Origin: DASRDB01 sp035652815
GTDB taxonomy: Bacteria; Chloroflexota; Ktedonobacteria; Ktedonobacterales; Ktedonobacteraceae
Assembly (NCBI GenBank): GCA_035652815.1
Contig: DASRDB010000008.1
Span: forward strand, 107,186 to 171,185
Length of the DNA stretch: 64,000 nt
Direction of reading: 5' to 3'
Below the pieces are notes generated by a model. That model was not told the origin of the DNA and did no database searches. It worked only from the letters and a program-made list of their open reading frames with translations. Position 1 is the first letter of the stretch, and every line of letters begins with the position of its first letter. The position numbers were made by a program, and so were the translations under genes. This document shows, piece by piece, positions 31,852 through 39,421 of the stretch.

Positions 31852-32187
31852 TCATCGTTTTATCGGGAACCCTCGCCTTGTCCAGCTCATCATGCCACCC
31901 GTCATGCTGCTCACCTGTGTAAATCCGGCGCGTTGCAAGATCAAAGCGGCGCTGATACTGCGGTTTCCGCTGCGGCAGACCGCTATCACCTCTTTTGAGG
32001 GGTCCAGTTCCCCTACGCGCCCGGCAAGGCTTCCCAGAGAGATGAGCTTCGCTCCAGGAATGTATCCCTCGCGCCATTCATACGGTTCACGCACATCGAC
32101 GATTACCGCCCCGGCCTTCTGCCTGGCCCTCGTCTCTTCCACCGAAATTTCCTGCACAGATGGTCTCTTAAACAAATGCTGAAACAC
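31852..32187 (-). CDS. Single-domain rhodanese sulfurtransferase
   Basis: 111 residues: VIVDVREPYEWREGYIPGA, then the active loop VCRSGNRSISAA with the catalytic Cys. Transfers sulfane sulfur from thiosulfate or persulfides to thiols. Lies on the minus strand downstream of the DUF302 and ArsR genes and probably belongs to the same regulon. Confidence 0.92.
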   Translation of the reverse strand: MFQHLFKRPSVQEISVEETRARQKAGAVIVDVREPYEWREGYIPGAKLISLGSLAGRVGELDPSKEVIAVCRSGNRSISAALILQRAGFTQVSSMTGGMMSWTRRGFPIKR

Positions 32188-32217
32188 TGTAAAAACTCCT
32201 GATAGGTAATATAATTT

Positions 32218-32250
32218 CGTAACCGTCTCTGAACAAGAGAGACGGTTACG
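32218..32250. terminator. Hairpin between the DUF302 and rhodanese genes
   Basis: CGTAACCGTCTCT (32218-32230) pairs with AGAGACGGTTACG (32238-32250). No T-run follows on either strand, so it may be a processing or partial-termination hairpin. Confidence 0.5.
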
Positions 32251-32264
32251 ACTTGATCTGACCC

Positions 32265-32669
32265 TTATGCCTGCTTTTCCAGCGCGGCTACAACACGCTG
32301 AAGACGCTGTTTGGCCTCGTCAGCCACCACACTCAACTGCTCGCTGCCCACAATGCCGAGCATGGCCTGTGGATCGGCAATATCTACGCGGCTGGCTGAT
32401 CCTTCGGCGCGCACAACCACATTACAGGGAAGGAGCAGGCCAATATCCGACTCCACTTCCAGCGCCCGATGCGCCAGCGGCGGATTACAAGCGCCCAGGA
32501 TAATATAAGGTTCCATCTCCACACCGAGCTTCTCGCGCATCGTCTTACGCATATCGATCTCAGTGAGTACGCCGAAGCCCTCAACTTTGAGCGCGTCTTT
32601 CACACGCTGAACGGCTTCCTCGTAGGCAAGATTCAAGCGCGTGCCAAAGCCATAGGTTGTTTTCGTCAT
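32265..32669 (-). CDS. DUF302 domain protein
   Basis: 134 residues, the full DUF302 fold: YGFGTRLNLAYEEAVQRVKD, VLTEIDMRKTMREKLGVE, YIILGACNPPLAHRALE and LLLPCNVVV. The family is often encoded with sulfur oxidation and redox genes; its biochemical role is unsettled. ATG at 32669 after GTTGGAGAGATAAGTC. It sits between the ArsR regulator and the rhodanese, all on the minus strand. Confidence 0.88.
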   Translation of the reverse strand: MTKTTYGFGTRLNLAYEEAVQRVKDALKVEGFGVLTEIDMRKTMREKLGVEMEPYIILGACNPPLAHRALEVESDIGLLLPCNVVVRAEGSASRVDIADPQAMLGIVGSEQLSVVADEAKQRLQRVVAALEKQA

Positions 32670-32718
32670 GACTTATCTCTCCAACTCGTATTTTCAGGAC
32701 CACTCAAACCCAATTTGT

Positions 32719-33066
32719 TTAACCCTCTTTCTTCCCGACCAGCATCGTTGCCAGCGTTCCCTGCTGCATGAGCTGCTGGAGCAAGATTTCACGGGTGATG
32801 CGGCAGGCATCCAGAATCCGAGCATCCGCCAGCGAATAGTGCATTTCGTTGCCTACACGCTCAGCGCGCACAATGCCGCGCTGGCGCAGCAAGGCCAGGT
32901 GCTGGCTCACCTTCGCCTGTCGCTGGCCAAGAAGCTCTACCAGTTCCTTTACAGCCTTCGGCTCTTCGCTCAGCAGATACAGCAATTCCAGGCGCGTTGG
33001 ATCAGCCAGCGTCTGGCAAAGCTCGGCCTGCCTGCGATAGAGTTCCAATTCTTGCTCTCGTTCCAT
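32719..33066 (-). CDS. ArsR-family winged-helix repressor
   Basis: 115 residues. Helix-turn-helix VKELVELLGQRQAKVSQHLALLRQRGIV. The ELCVCDL metal box of ArsR/SmtB sensors is absent. Two cysteines remain, Cys17 before LADPTRL and Cys88 in the C-terminal helix (ILDACRIT), which would face each other across the helical core. A thiol or persulfide switch, as in the SqrR/BigR group, is therefore possible, although the cysteine positions are not the same. First gene of the minus-strand set ArsR-DUF302-rhodanese. Confidence 0.9.
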   Translation of the reverse strand: MEREQELELYRRQAELCQTLADPTRLELLYLLSEEPKAVKELVELLGQRQAKVSQHLALLRQRGIVRAERVGNEMHYSLADARILDACRITREILLQQLMQQGTLATMLVGKKEG

Positions 33067-33231
33067 ATACTGATTTACCTTAAGAATACATTCACTATAT
33101 CGAATAATCGAATTATACCATGCATGTGAGGATATGTCAAGAACAATTGGGGTTTTTCTTGCCCTGCTGCATACTTATGGGGTATAACGGAAAGAAAATG
33201 TACGGAATTTGAGCTATCAGTGAAGTAACTT

Positions 33232-34059
33232 ATGCCAGATTATCATACACTCTTCGACATACAGGGCCAGACAGCCGTTATCACAGGTGGAAGCGGACAT
33301 CTTGGCCGGGCAATGGCACAGGCGTTGGTCGAGGCTGGAGCCAAAGTCGTCATTGTCGGTCGTCATCAGGAAAAGGCCGAGGCGATAGCGGCAGAAATAC
33401 GCTCGACAGATAGACAGGTAATCGGCCTGGGATGTGATGTTACACGCAAAGAAGATATTGAGCGCTTACAGGCTGATATCACGGCAAGATTTGGAGATGT
33501 GCATATCCTCGTCAACGCGGCGGGCGGCAATTCACCTGGGGCGACCACTTCGCAAGAGCAGCCGTTTTTCGCGCTGGAGAGCGAGGCGATCAACCAGGTC
33601 TTTGCGCTGAATTTCACCAGCCTGCTTTTGACCTGCCAGGTCTTTGGGCGAGGTATGGCTGAACGCGGACAGGGCTGTATCGCCAATATTGCCTCGATGA
33701 GCGGTTTGAGATCGCTGACCCGCGTTCCTGCCTATAGCGCCGCAAAAGCTGCCGTTGTCAACTTTACGCAATGGCTGGCGGTGCATATGGCGCAGGAATA
33801 TAGCCCCCATATTCGCGTCAACGCTATCGCTCCCGGCTTCTTTATGACCGAACAGAACCGCTTTTTATTGACCGATGCCGCGAGCGGTAAGATGACGTCA
33901 CGCGGGCAGGCCATTATCGATCATACGCCAATGGGACGCTTAGGGAAGCCGGATGACCTGGTAGGCACCCTGTTGTGGTTGGTCAGCCCGGCTTCAGCAT
34001 TTGTGACGGGAGTAGTGGTGCCGGTGGATGGAGGATTTTCGGCTTTCGGCGGGGTCTAG
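33232..34059 (+). CDS. Short-chain dehydrogenase, D-mannonate oxidoreductase-like
   Basis: 275 residues. Rossmann motif VITGGSGHLGRAMA, NAAGG, catalytic Ser (ASMSG) and YSAAKAAV (Tyr-x3-Lys). The C-terminal FMTEQNRFLL and the overall length match SDRs annotated as fructuronate/D-mannonate oxidoreductases in Bacillus. NAD(P)-dependent reduction of a sugar acid is likely. First of four genes packed without gaps, so the substrate is shared with the genes behind it. Confidence 0.88.
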   Translation: MPDYHTLFDIQGQTAVITGGSGHLGRAMAQALVEAGAKVVIVGRHQEKAEAIAAEIRSTDRQVIGLGCDVTRKEDIERLQADITARFGDVHILVNAAGGNSPGATTSQEQPFFALESEAINQVFALNFTSLLLTCQVFGRGMAERGQGCIANIASMSGLRSLTRVPAYSAAKAAVVNFTQWLAVHMAQEYSPHIRVNAIAPGFFMTEQNRFLLTDAASGKMTSRGQAIIDHTPMGRLGKPDDLVGTLLWLVSPASAFVTGVVVPVDGGFSAFGGV

Positions 34060-34075
34060 TAAGCGAGCAATTACC

Positions 34076-35335
34076 ATGATCGGCAAAGGTTCAACACAAA
34101 CCACCCTCAGCGAAGACGATGTACGGCACATCCTCGCGCAAACATGCGAGCAGTTGCCCGTTAATGGCAGGCGCGTTCTCGTCCTTATTCCTGATGGCAC
34201 ACGCACCGCGCCTATTCCTCTGATGTTCCGTTTGCTTTATGAGCAGCTAGGAAAGCGCGTTGAGCGACTGGATTACCTGATCGCGCTTGGCACGCACGCG
34301 CCGATGTCGCAAGAGCATATTGAATCCTTGCTTGGCGTGGATGCGCGAGAACACGAGCTACGTTATCCCAACGTGCATATCTTCAATCACGAGTGGGACA
34401 ATCCTGAGATATTGCAGACTATCGGCACTATCTCGCGTTCAGAGGCCAACCGGCTGACGGATGGCCTGCTGGTGGATGAAGTGCCGGTCACGCTCAACCG
34501 GCGCATTTTCGATTACGATCACCTGCTTATCTGCGGGCCGGTATTTCCGCACGAGGTCGCGGGTTTTTCCGGGGGAGCGAAATATCTGTTTCCTGGCATT
34601 GCCGGGCCGGATATCATCAACTTTACGCACTGGTTAGGTGCATTGGTGACGAGTATGCGCACCATCGGCGTCAAGGATACGCCTGTGCGACGGATTATTC
34701 ATCGCGCCGCAGAATTTGTGCCTGTGCCGATCTGCTGTTGTGCGCTGGTGATGCAGGGGCAGGCGCTGCATGGCCTGTATACGGGTTCGTATGTTGAAGC
34801 CTGGGAGCAGGCGGCAAATCTTTCCGCGCAATTGAATATTCTGGTTGTGCCGAAGCCGTTTAAGCGCGTCCTCTCGATGGCTTCGGAAATCTACGACGAC
34901 CTCTGGACGGGGGCGAAGGCGATGTATAAAACGGAGCCTGCGATTGCTGATGGCGGCGAGGTGATTATCTACGCGCCACATATTCGCGAGATCTCCTATA
35001 CGCATAGCAGGCTGATCGACCAGATAGGCTATCACGTCAAAGACTATTTTCTCAAGCAGTGGGAGCGCTTCAAAGACGTGCCGGGCGGTATCCTCGCGCA
35101 CAGCACGCACGTGAAAGGAACAGGAAGCTATGACGCGGCAAGCAGGATAGAGACGCCGCGCATTTCGGTCACGCTGGCAACGGGCATTCCAGAGGAGCGC
35201 TGCCGCCGCGTCAACCTGGGTTACTGCGATTATCGCGAGATCGACCCGCAGGCCTGGGCCGGGCATGAAGACGAGGGCATCCTGGTGGTGCCGCACGCGG
35301 GCGAAATGCTCTATAGAGCGGAGGGGTTGTCATGA
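34076..35335 (+). CDS. LarA-like (DUF2088) nickel-dependent racemase family protein
   Basis: 419 residues from the ATG at 34076, 16 bp after the SDR stop. The open frame goes back to 34028 inside the SDR gene, but those residues are not conserved. LarA-type features: VLVLIPDGTRTAPIP, IALGTHAPMS and the central GFSGGAKYLFPGIAG followed by DIINFTHW. LarA itself racemises lactate with a nickel-pincer cofactor; relatives act on other 2-hydroxy acids. With sugar-acid neighbours it could epimerise a hydroxy or sugar acid. The cofactor genes larBCE are not in the window. Confidence 0.85.
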   Translation: MIGKGSTQTTLSEDDVRHILAQTCEQLPVNGRRVLVLIPDGTRTAPIPLMFRLLYEQLGKRVERLDYLIALGTHAPMSQEHIESLLGVDAREHELRYPNVHIFNHEWDNPEILQTIGTISRSEANRLTDGLLVDEVPVTLNRRIFDYDHLLICGPVFPHEVAGFSGGAKYLFPGIAGPDIINFTHWLGALVTSMRTIGVKDTPVRRIIHRAAEFVPVPICCCALVMQGQALHGLYTGSYVEAWEQAANLSAQLNILVVPKPFKRVLSMASEIYDDLWTGAKAMYKTEPAIADGGEVIIYAPHIREISYTHSRLIDQIGYHVKDYFLKQWERFKDVPGGILAHSTHVKGTGSYDAASRIETPRISVTLATGIPEERCRRVNLGYCDYREIDPQAWAGHEDEGILVVPHAGEMLYRAEGLS

Positions 35336-36393
35336 CGGAACCACTGCGCTTCGGACTGGTGGGCTGCGGCGTGATCGGGCCGATGCATGCCGAGGCGCTG
35401 AAGATGCTGCCGGATGCGCTGCTGGTAGCGGCAGCCGATACACGTGTCGAACGCGCTCAGAAGCTGGTGGAACAGTACGGCGGCACAGCCTACTCCACTT
35501 TGCGGGAGATGCTGGAGCGCGTGCCGTTGGACGTGGTGATCGTGTGTACGCCGAGTGGAATGCATGGAGAACACGCCTGCCAGATCATGCGCGCAGGCAG
35601 GCACGTAATTGTAGAGAAGCCAATGGAAGTGCGGCGCGAAGCCATCGAGGAGATGCTGCGGGTGCAACGCGAGACGGGCGTGAAGCTGGCGATCATCAGT
35701 CAGCACCGTTTTGACGATGCCAGCCAGCAGGTGCGCAAGCTGCTGGATGAGCAGGCCTTCGGGCGGCTGGTGTTGGGAAACGCTATCATCCCCTGGTGGC
35801 GCTCGCAGGCCTATTATGATAGCGGCGCGTGGCGCGGCACCTGGGCGCTCGATGGTGGCGGCGTGCTGATGAACCAGTCCATTCATTTTATCGACCTTTT
35901 GCAGTGGTTTATGGGGCCGGTCAAAAGCATCTCTGCGTATACTGACACTCTGGTGCATAGGATGGAGACGGAGGACGTGGCGGTGGCTGTGCTGCGCTTC
36001 GCTAACGGTGCGCTCGGCACCATCTCAGGCACAACTGGAGCCTATCCAGGCACAAGCGCGCGTGTCGAAATCTACGGCGACAAAGGCTCGGCGCTGATCG
36101 AGAATGATAAGCTGGTCTACCTGCGTGTGGCAAAGGACGAGCAGGAAACGGCTGGTATGTACGGCGCAAGCGAGGGGCCGAAACGCGCTACAACGTCAGA
36201 TGAAGGGCAGGCGGCGCAGAATCCGGCGGCGCTTTCGGCAAACAGCCATGCGCGCCAGATTGCGGACATGATACGGGCGATACGCGAGGATGGCACGCCA
36301 CTGGTAGATGGATATGCCGGAAAGCAGCCCGTCGAAATTATCCTGAGCATCTATGAGTCGGCCCGCACACACAAAGAGGTGATGCTATCATGA
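35332..36393 (+). CDS. Gfo/Idh/MocA-family oxidoreductase
   Basis: 353 residues. The nucleotide-binding motif GLVGCGVIGPMHAEAL and the family box VEKPMEV are clear, followed by the C-terminal alpha/beta domain (GALDGGG-type element WALDGGGVLMNQSIHFIDL). NAD(P)-dependent oxidation or reduction of sugars or inositols. It overlaps the LarA-like gene by ATGA, so translation is probably coupled. Confidence 0.92.
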   Translation: MTEPLRFGLVGCGVIGPMHAEALKMLPDALLVAAADTRVERAQKLVEQYGGTAYSTLREMLERVPLDVVIVCTPSGMHGEHACQIMRAGRHVIVEKPMEVRREAIEEMLRVQRETGVKLAIISQHRFDDASQQVRKLLDEQAFGRLVLGNAIIPWWRSQAYYDSGAWRGTWALDGGGVLMNQSIHFIDLLQWFMGPVKSISAYTDTLVHRMETEDVAVAVLRFANGALGTISGTTGAYPGTSARVEIYGDKGSALIENDKLVYLRVAKDEQETAGMYGASEGPKRATTSDEGQAAQNPAALSANSHARQIADMIRAIREDGTPLVDGYAGKQPVEIILSIYESARTHKEVMLS

Positions 36394-37229
36394 TTCGTCT
36401 ATCAGCCTTCGCGGACGAGATTTCGCCTGACCTGGATGAGCAGCTAGCGGTACTGGAGCGCGAACAGATCGCCTATCTCGACCTGCGCGGGGCATGGAAC
36501 ACCAACGTGCTTGATTTCAGCGACGAACAGGTACGCACTATCCAGGAGAAGCTGGCCGCCAATAATATCCAGGTTGCCGCCATCGCTTCGCCTATAGGAA
36601 AAACACCTATAGACCGCCCTTTTGAAGAGACGCTGCGGCAAATGGAGCGTGCCGTTACGCTGGCCCACACCTTCTCCACATCCTATATACGCATATTCTC
36701 TTTCTATCCACCTACAAATGGCCTGGAAAGTGAAATTGACCTACCAATGTGGCATCAGGAGGTCGTGGATCGCCTGAGAACTTTAACAGCACAGGCGAAA
36801 GAGGCAGGCATCATCTTGCTACACGAAAACGAAAAAGACATTTACGGCGCAACCGTTGTGCGCTGCCTGGATATCATGCAAAGCTGCGAAGAACCCGCCC
36901 TGCGCATGGCCTTTGACCCGGCAAACTTCATCCAATGCGGCCAGACACCCTTTCCCGATGCCTACGAGGTGCTACGTCCCTGGGTAGAATATGTGCATGT
37001 GAAGGATGCTCTACCGGATGGAAAAGTGGTCGTAGCGGGCGCTGGAGCCGGACAATGGCGAGAATTTTTGCGCCAGCTACAGGCCGATGGCTACGAGGGT
37101 TTTCTCGCCCTTGAGCCGCACCTGGCCGCCGAGGGACAATTCGGCGGCTTCAGCGGCGCGGACTTGTTTCATCAAGCTGTCCATGCTTTGAAGGGGTTAT
37201 TAGAGGAGATGAGGTGGGAATATTCGTAG
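36390..37229 (+). CDS. Sugar phosphate isomerase/epimerase (xylose-isomerase-like TIM barrel)
   Basis: 279 residues. Start RLSAFADEISPDLDEQLAVL and the segments LLHENEKDIYG, RMAFDPANFIQ and YVHVKDALPDG place it in the AP-endonuclease-2/TIM-barrel isomerase family; the Glu, Asp and His ligands of the metal site are visible. ATGA overlap with the Gfo/Idh gene. It completes a four-gene carbohydrate or sugar-acid module. Confidence 0.9.
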   Translation: MIRLSAFADEISPDLDEQLAVLEREQIAYLDLRGAWNTNVLDFSDEQVRTIQEKLAANNIQVAAIASPIGKTPIDRPFEETLRQMERAVTLAHTFSTSYIRIFSFYPPTNGLESEIDLPMWHQEVVDRLRTLTAQAKEAGIILLHENEKDIYGATVVRCLDIMQSCEEPALRMAFDPANFIQCGQTPFPDAYEVLRPWVEYVHVKDALPDGKVVVAGAGAGQWREFLRQLQADGYEGFLALEPHLAAEGQFGGFSGADLFHQAVHALKGLLEEMRWEYS

Positions 37230-37233
37230 GTTT

Positions 37234-37758
37234 TTAAAGCCGTATTTCTCCCTGCTGCACCTGCCCCATCAGCCTTGTCCAGGCACGAAATTGCGGAATA
37301 GAGACTGGCAGGGTAAAGATGTAAGGCTGGTCATGGTCGCCACCAGCACCCATTTCCAACTCAAAGCGCCGCCTCTCTAACGCGGTCACGCTCTGCTCCT
37401 GGCGAATGGGTTCTGGCACGCGGGGTTGAGGAAGTGGCGCGAGTGTGTCCGTATTCGCTCTACGCGGCGCTGACATGCTTTCAGCAGCGTCTTCTTGCTG
37501 CGAACCACCCGATGAGATTCTTCTCTCGCGCAAGAATTGCCCTGCGCTGACAGAATTGGTTATCAGTCCCTCGTTCTCCTGCGCTAGCAGAATATCCAGT
37601 TCCTCACGAGAAGAGGCATTGAATATATGCAGGCGCTTCTGCGGAGCCGCGCTGTAAAACCGGAGAAAACGAAAGAGGCCTTCCAACGAGGACAGGGGCG
37701 TAGATCTCCACTGTAAGCAGGTGTCATTTCCTGCCTGGATTGCTACTCGATAGTACAT
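37234..37758 (-). CDS. Hypothetical protein
   Basis: 174 residues, not recognised. The N-terminal 70 residues (YYRVAIQAGNDTCLQWRSTP, FNASSREELDILL) look folded and mixed alpha/beta, and a low-complexity linker of about 60 residues (Ser, Pro, Arg, Gln) follows. A C-terminal folded stretch reads YIFTLPVSIPQFRAWTRLMG. Start ATG with AAGGCGAAAAACCCT upstream, a weak ribosome binding site. Convergent with the isomerase gene, 4 bp apart. Confidence 0.6.
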   Translation of the reverse strand: MYYRVAIQAGNDTCLQWRSTPLSSLEGLFRFLRFYSAAPQKRLHIFNASSREELDILLAQENEGLITNSVSAGQFLRERRISSGGSQQEDAAESMSAPRRANTDTLAPLPQPRVPEPIRQEQSVTALERRRFELEMGAGGDHDQPYIFTLPVSIPQFRAWTRLMGQVQQGEIRL

Positions 37759-37912
37759 AGGGTTTTTCGCCTTTCTTTATTACATAAAGAGTTTTTCTGT
37801 TATTTCATAAAAAGCCTGTGTTAGCGAATGCCGCAACAGTATCATTCCGCGTATAAACGTTTCAGTTTCCACTTTTTTTCGGTTAAAAGTGGAAGCGCTA
37901 CCTTCGCAGCAG

Positions 37913-38578
37913 CTACTTTCGCCGACCGTAAGCGATATGGAACGTGACGGTGGTGTGGTACTGCTCAACTTCCTGTTCCATCTCTTTTACAAGCGCGTCA
38001 AACGCTTTTGATGACATCTGCATCTGAACCGTTACCAGTGGTTTCATCGCCTGCACGATAGTGACAATATCGCGTAGAGCCATTACGCCGGGTTGTTCGC
38101 CCCACTTGCCAACTGGAATCTCGCGTGTCATCATCTCGACATGCTTTAAACCGGCTGCGCGTAAAAATGGATCAATGTGCTGCGCGATATCCGGGTCAAG
38201 GGTGCGCTGGCGCGAGAACTGGACGATCAGGTCTACTACGCGCCCGGTTGCCGGGCCGCTGTTCTTTAAAAAAGGATTGACTTCAACAAGTTCTACCCAG
38301 CCGTTGGGCCCTGTAACACGCGCCAGCTCATTCACCAACGGCTGCCAGTAAAGTTGGGGAACGGCGAACATCAGCAGGCGCTGGTGAACGAAGTCAAAAG
38401 AAGCATCTTCAAAAGGGAGAGGAAGCAGGTAGCGCAGCATATAATGCTGAAGATCGAGACGATCAAGCTCCTGGCCCTCATCGGGATTCGGAAGTACATA
38501 CGGCGCATTCTTCTCCGCCTGCTGACTCTCCCATGCTCGACGCTCCTGCTGATTAGAAGCGATAGGTGAGATAGCAAT
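37913..38578 (-). pseudogene. Class I SAM methyltransferase remnant with deleted SAM-binding core
   Basis: The frame is open from about 38578 but has no ATG, GTG or TTG until 38440. Its upstream part reads NAPYVLPNPDEGQELDRLDL then QHYMLRYLL, the normal N-terminus of a common methyltransferase family. It then jumps to PLPFEDASFDFVHQRLL, which belongs after the Rossmann core. About 70 residues that should hold the GxGxG SAM motif (LDVGCGTG) are missing in frame, junction near 38420. The C-terminal half is complete. Loss of cofactor binding means it cannot be a normal enzyme. Confidence 0.75.
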
Positions 38579-38590
38579 TTTCCTTTCAAA

Positions 38591-38612
38591 AGTTAGTTAG
38601 TTAACTTACTAA
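38591..38612. promoter_or_regulatory. TetR operator candidate upstream of the methyltransferase remnant
   Basis: AGTTAGTTAGTTAACTTACT, sharing AGTTAGT-N-AG-N-TAACT with the site at 39242 in front of the tetR gene. Confidence 0.6.
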
Positions 38613-38660
38613 TTGGGTTCAAAAAAAAAGTTTTGCTCCTTCATTAACATTCTGTTGCGG

Positions 38661-39221
38661 TTAAATAGAAAGCAGCCAGGTCTCTAAGCGCTTCATCTTG
38701 CGCTCCAGAAGTTCGGGCGAATGAAAGCTATTGGTCAATAAAAACGTGCCTTGCAACGAAGAGATAAGATCGAGCGCGAGGTCCTGGGCTTCCTCTTCAT
38801 CCTTGCCCAGCAGGCGGAACTGCTTTCGTGCCCAATCGACGTAGACTTGAAACATCCGGCCTGCCGTACTGGCCGATTGCTCGCCCTCTTTGTCGAGTTC
38901 CTGGCACAGGCTTCCATGAGGGCAGCCATAGGCCGCCAGTTGCTCCTTATTCGACTCCGCGCCTCGCAGCAAGCCCAGCAGCCGCTCGCGTGGATTCGGA
39001 TTTTCCTCTAAGCGCGCAAACCACGTTTGCAATTCCTGAATGTGCGCCTGTATCACGGCCTCAACCAGTGATTCCCTGGTCGGGAAGTAGTAATAGACGT
39101 TACCTAGAGGAACCTTTGCTTCGTGCGCGATATCTGCCAGCGTCGTGCGAGTCACTCCCTGCTGATAGAAAAGCGTTTTGGCCGCCTCCGTAAGGCGCTC
39201 TCGCTTTCCGCTGCTAATCAT
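38661..39221 (-). CDS. TetR-family transcriptional regulator
   Basis: 186 residues from the ATG at 39221, which follows GGAGGTTTAGTA; an upstream TTG would add seven residues. HTH: LADIAHEAKVPLGNVYYYFPTRESLVEAV. The C-terminal ligand domain fits the TetR_C subfamily with LERKMKRLETWLLS. Matching palindromes lie just before this gene and before the methyltransferase remnant, so it likely represses itself and that gene. Confidence 0.92.
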   Translation of the reverse strand: MISSGKRERLTEAAKTLFYQQGVTRTTLADIAHEAKVPLGNVYYYFPTRESLVEAVIQAHIQELQTWFARLEENPNPRERLLGLLRGAESNKEQLAAYGCPHGSLCQELDKEGEQSASTAGRMFQVYVDWARKQFRLLGKDEEEAQDLALDLISSLQGTFLLTNSFHSPELLERKMKRLETWLLSI

Positions 39222-39241
39222 TACTAAACCTCCACGCTTCA

Positions 39242-39262
39242 AGTTAGTCAGCTAACTAACTT
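39242..39262. promoter_or_regulatory. TetR operator candidate upstream of tetR
   Basis: AGTTAGTCAGCTAACTAACT, a near-palindrome 20 bp before the tetR start codon; matches the site at 38591. Confidence 0.6.
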
Positions 39263-39366
39263 ATTTTCTATGTAGGGAAGTGTACCTGAGACATGGCAGA
39301 CCTGTCAAGGGATAATGGAGCCAAAATCGCGCCTTTTCAAAAAATGTGAAATGTGACCATTTTGGG

Positions 39367-39409
39367 AAAAAACCTTTTCGCCAATGTGTTTGACGAAAAG
39401 GTTTTTTGT
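39367..39409. terminator. Terminator of gdhA
   Basis: AAAAAACCTTTTCG (39367-39380) and CGAAAAGGTTTTTT (39394-39407) pair around a 13-nt loop; on the minus strand the stem ends in six T residues, 13 bp after the gdhA stop. Confidence 0.85.
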
Positions 39410-39421
39410 TTGTCGTTATGC

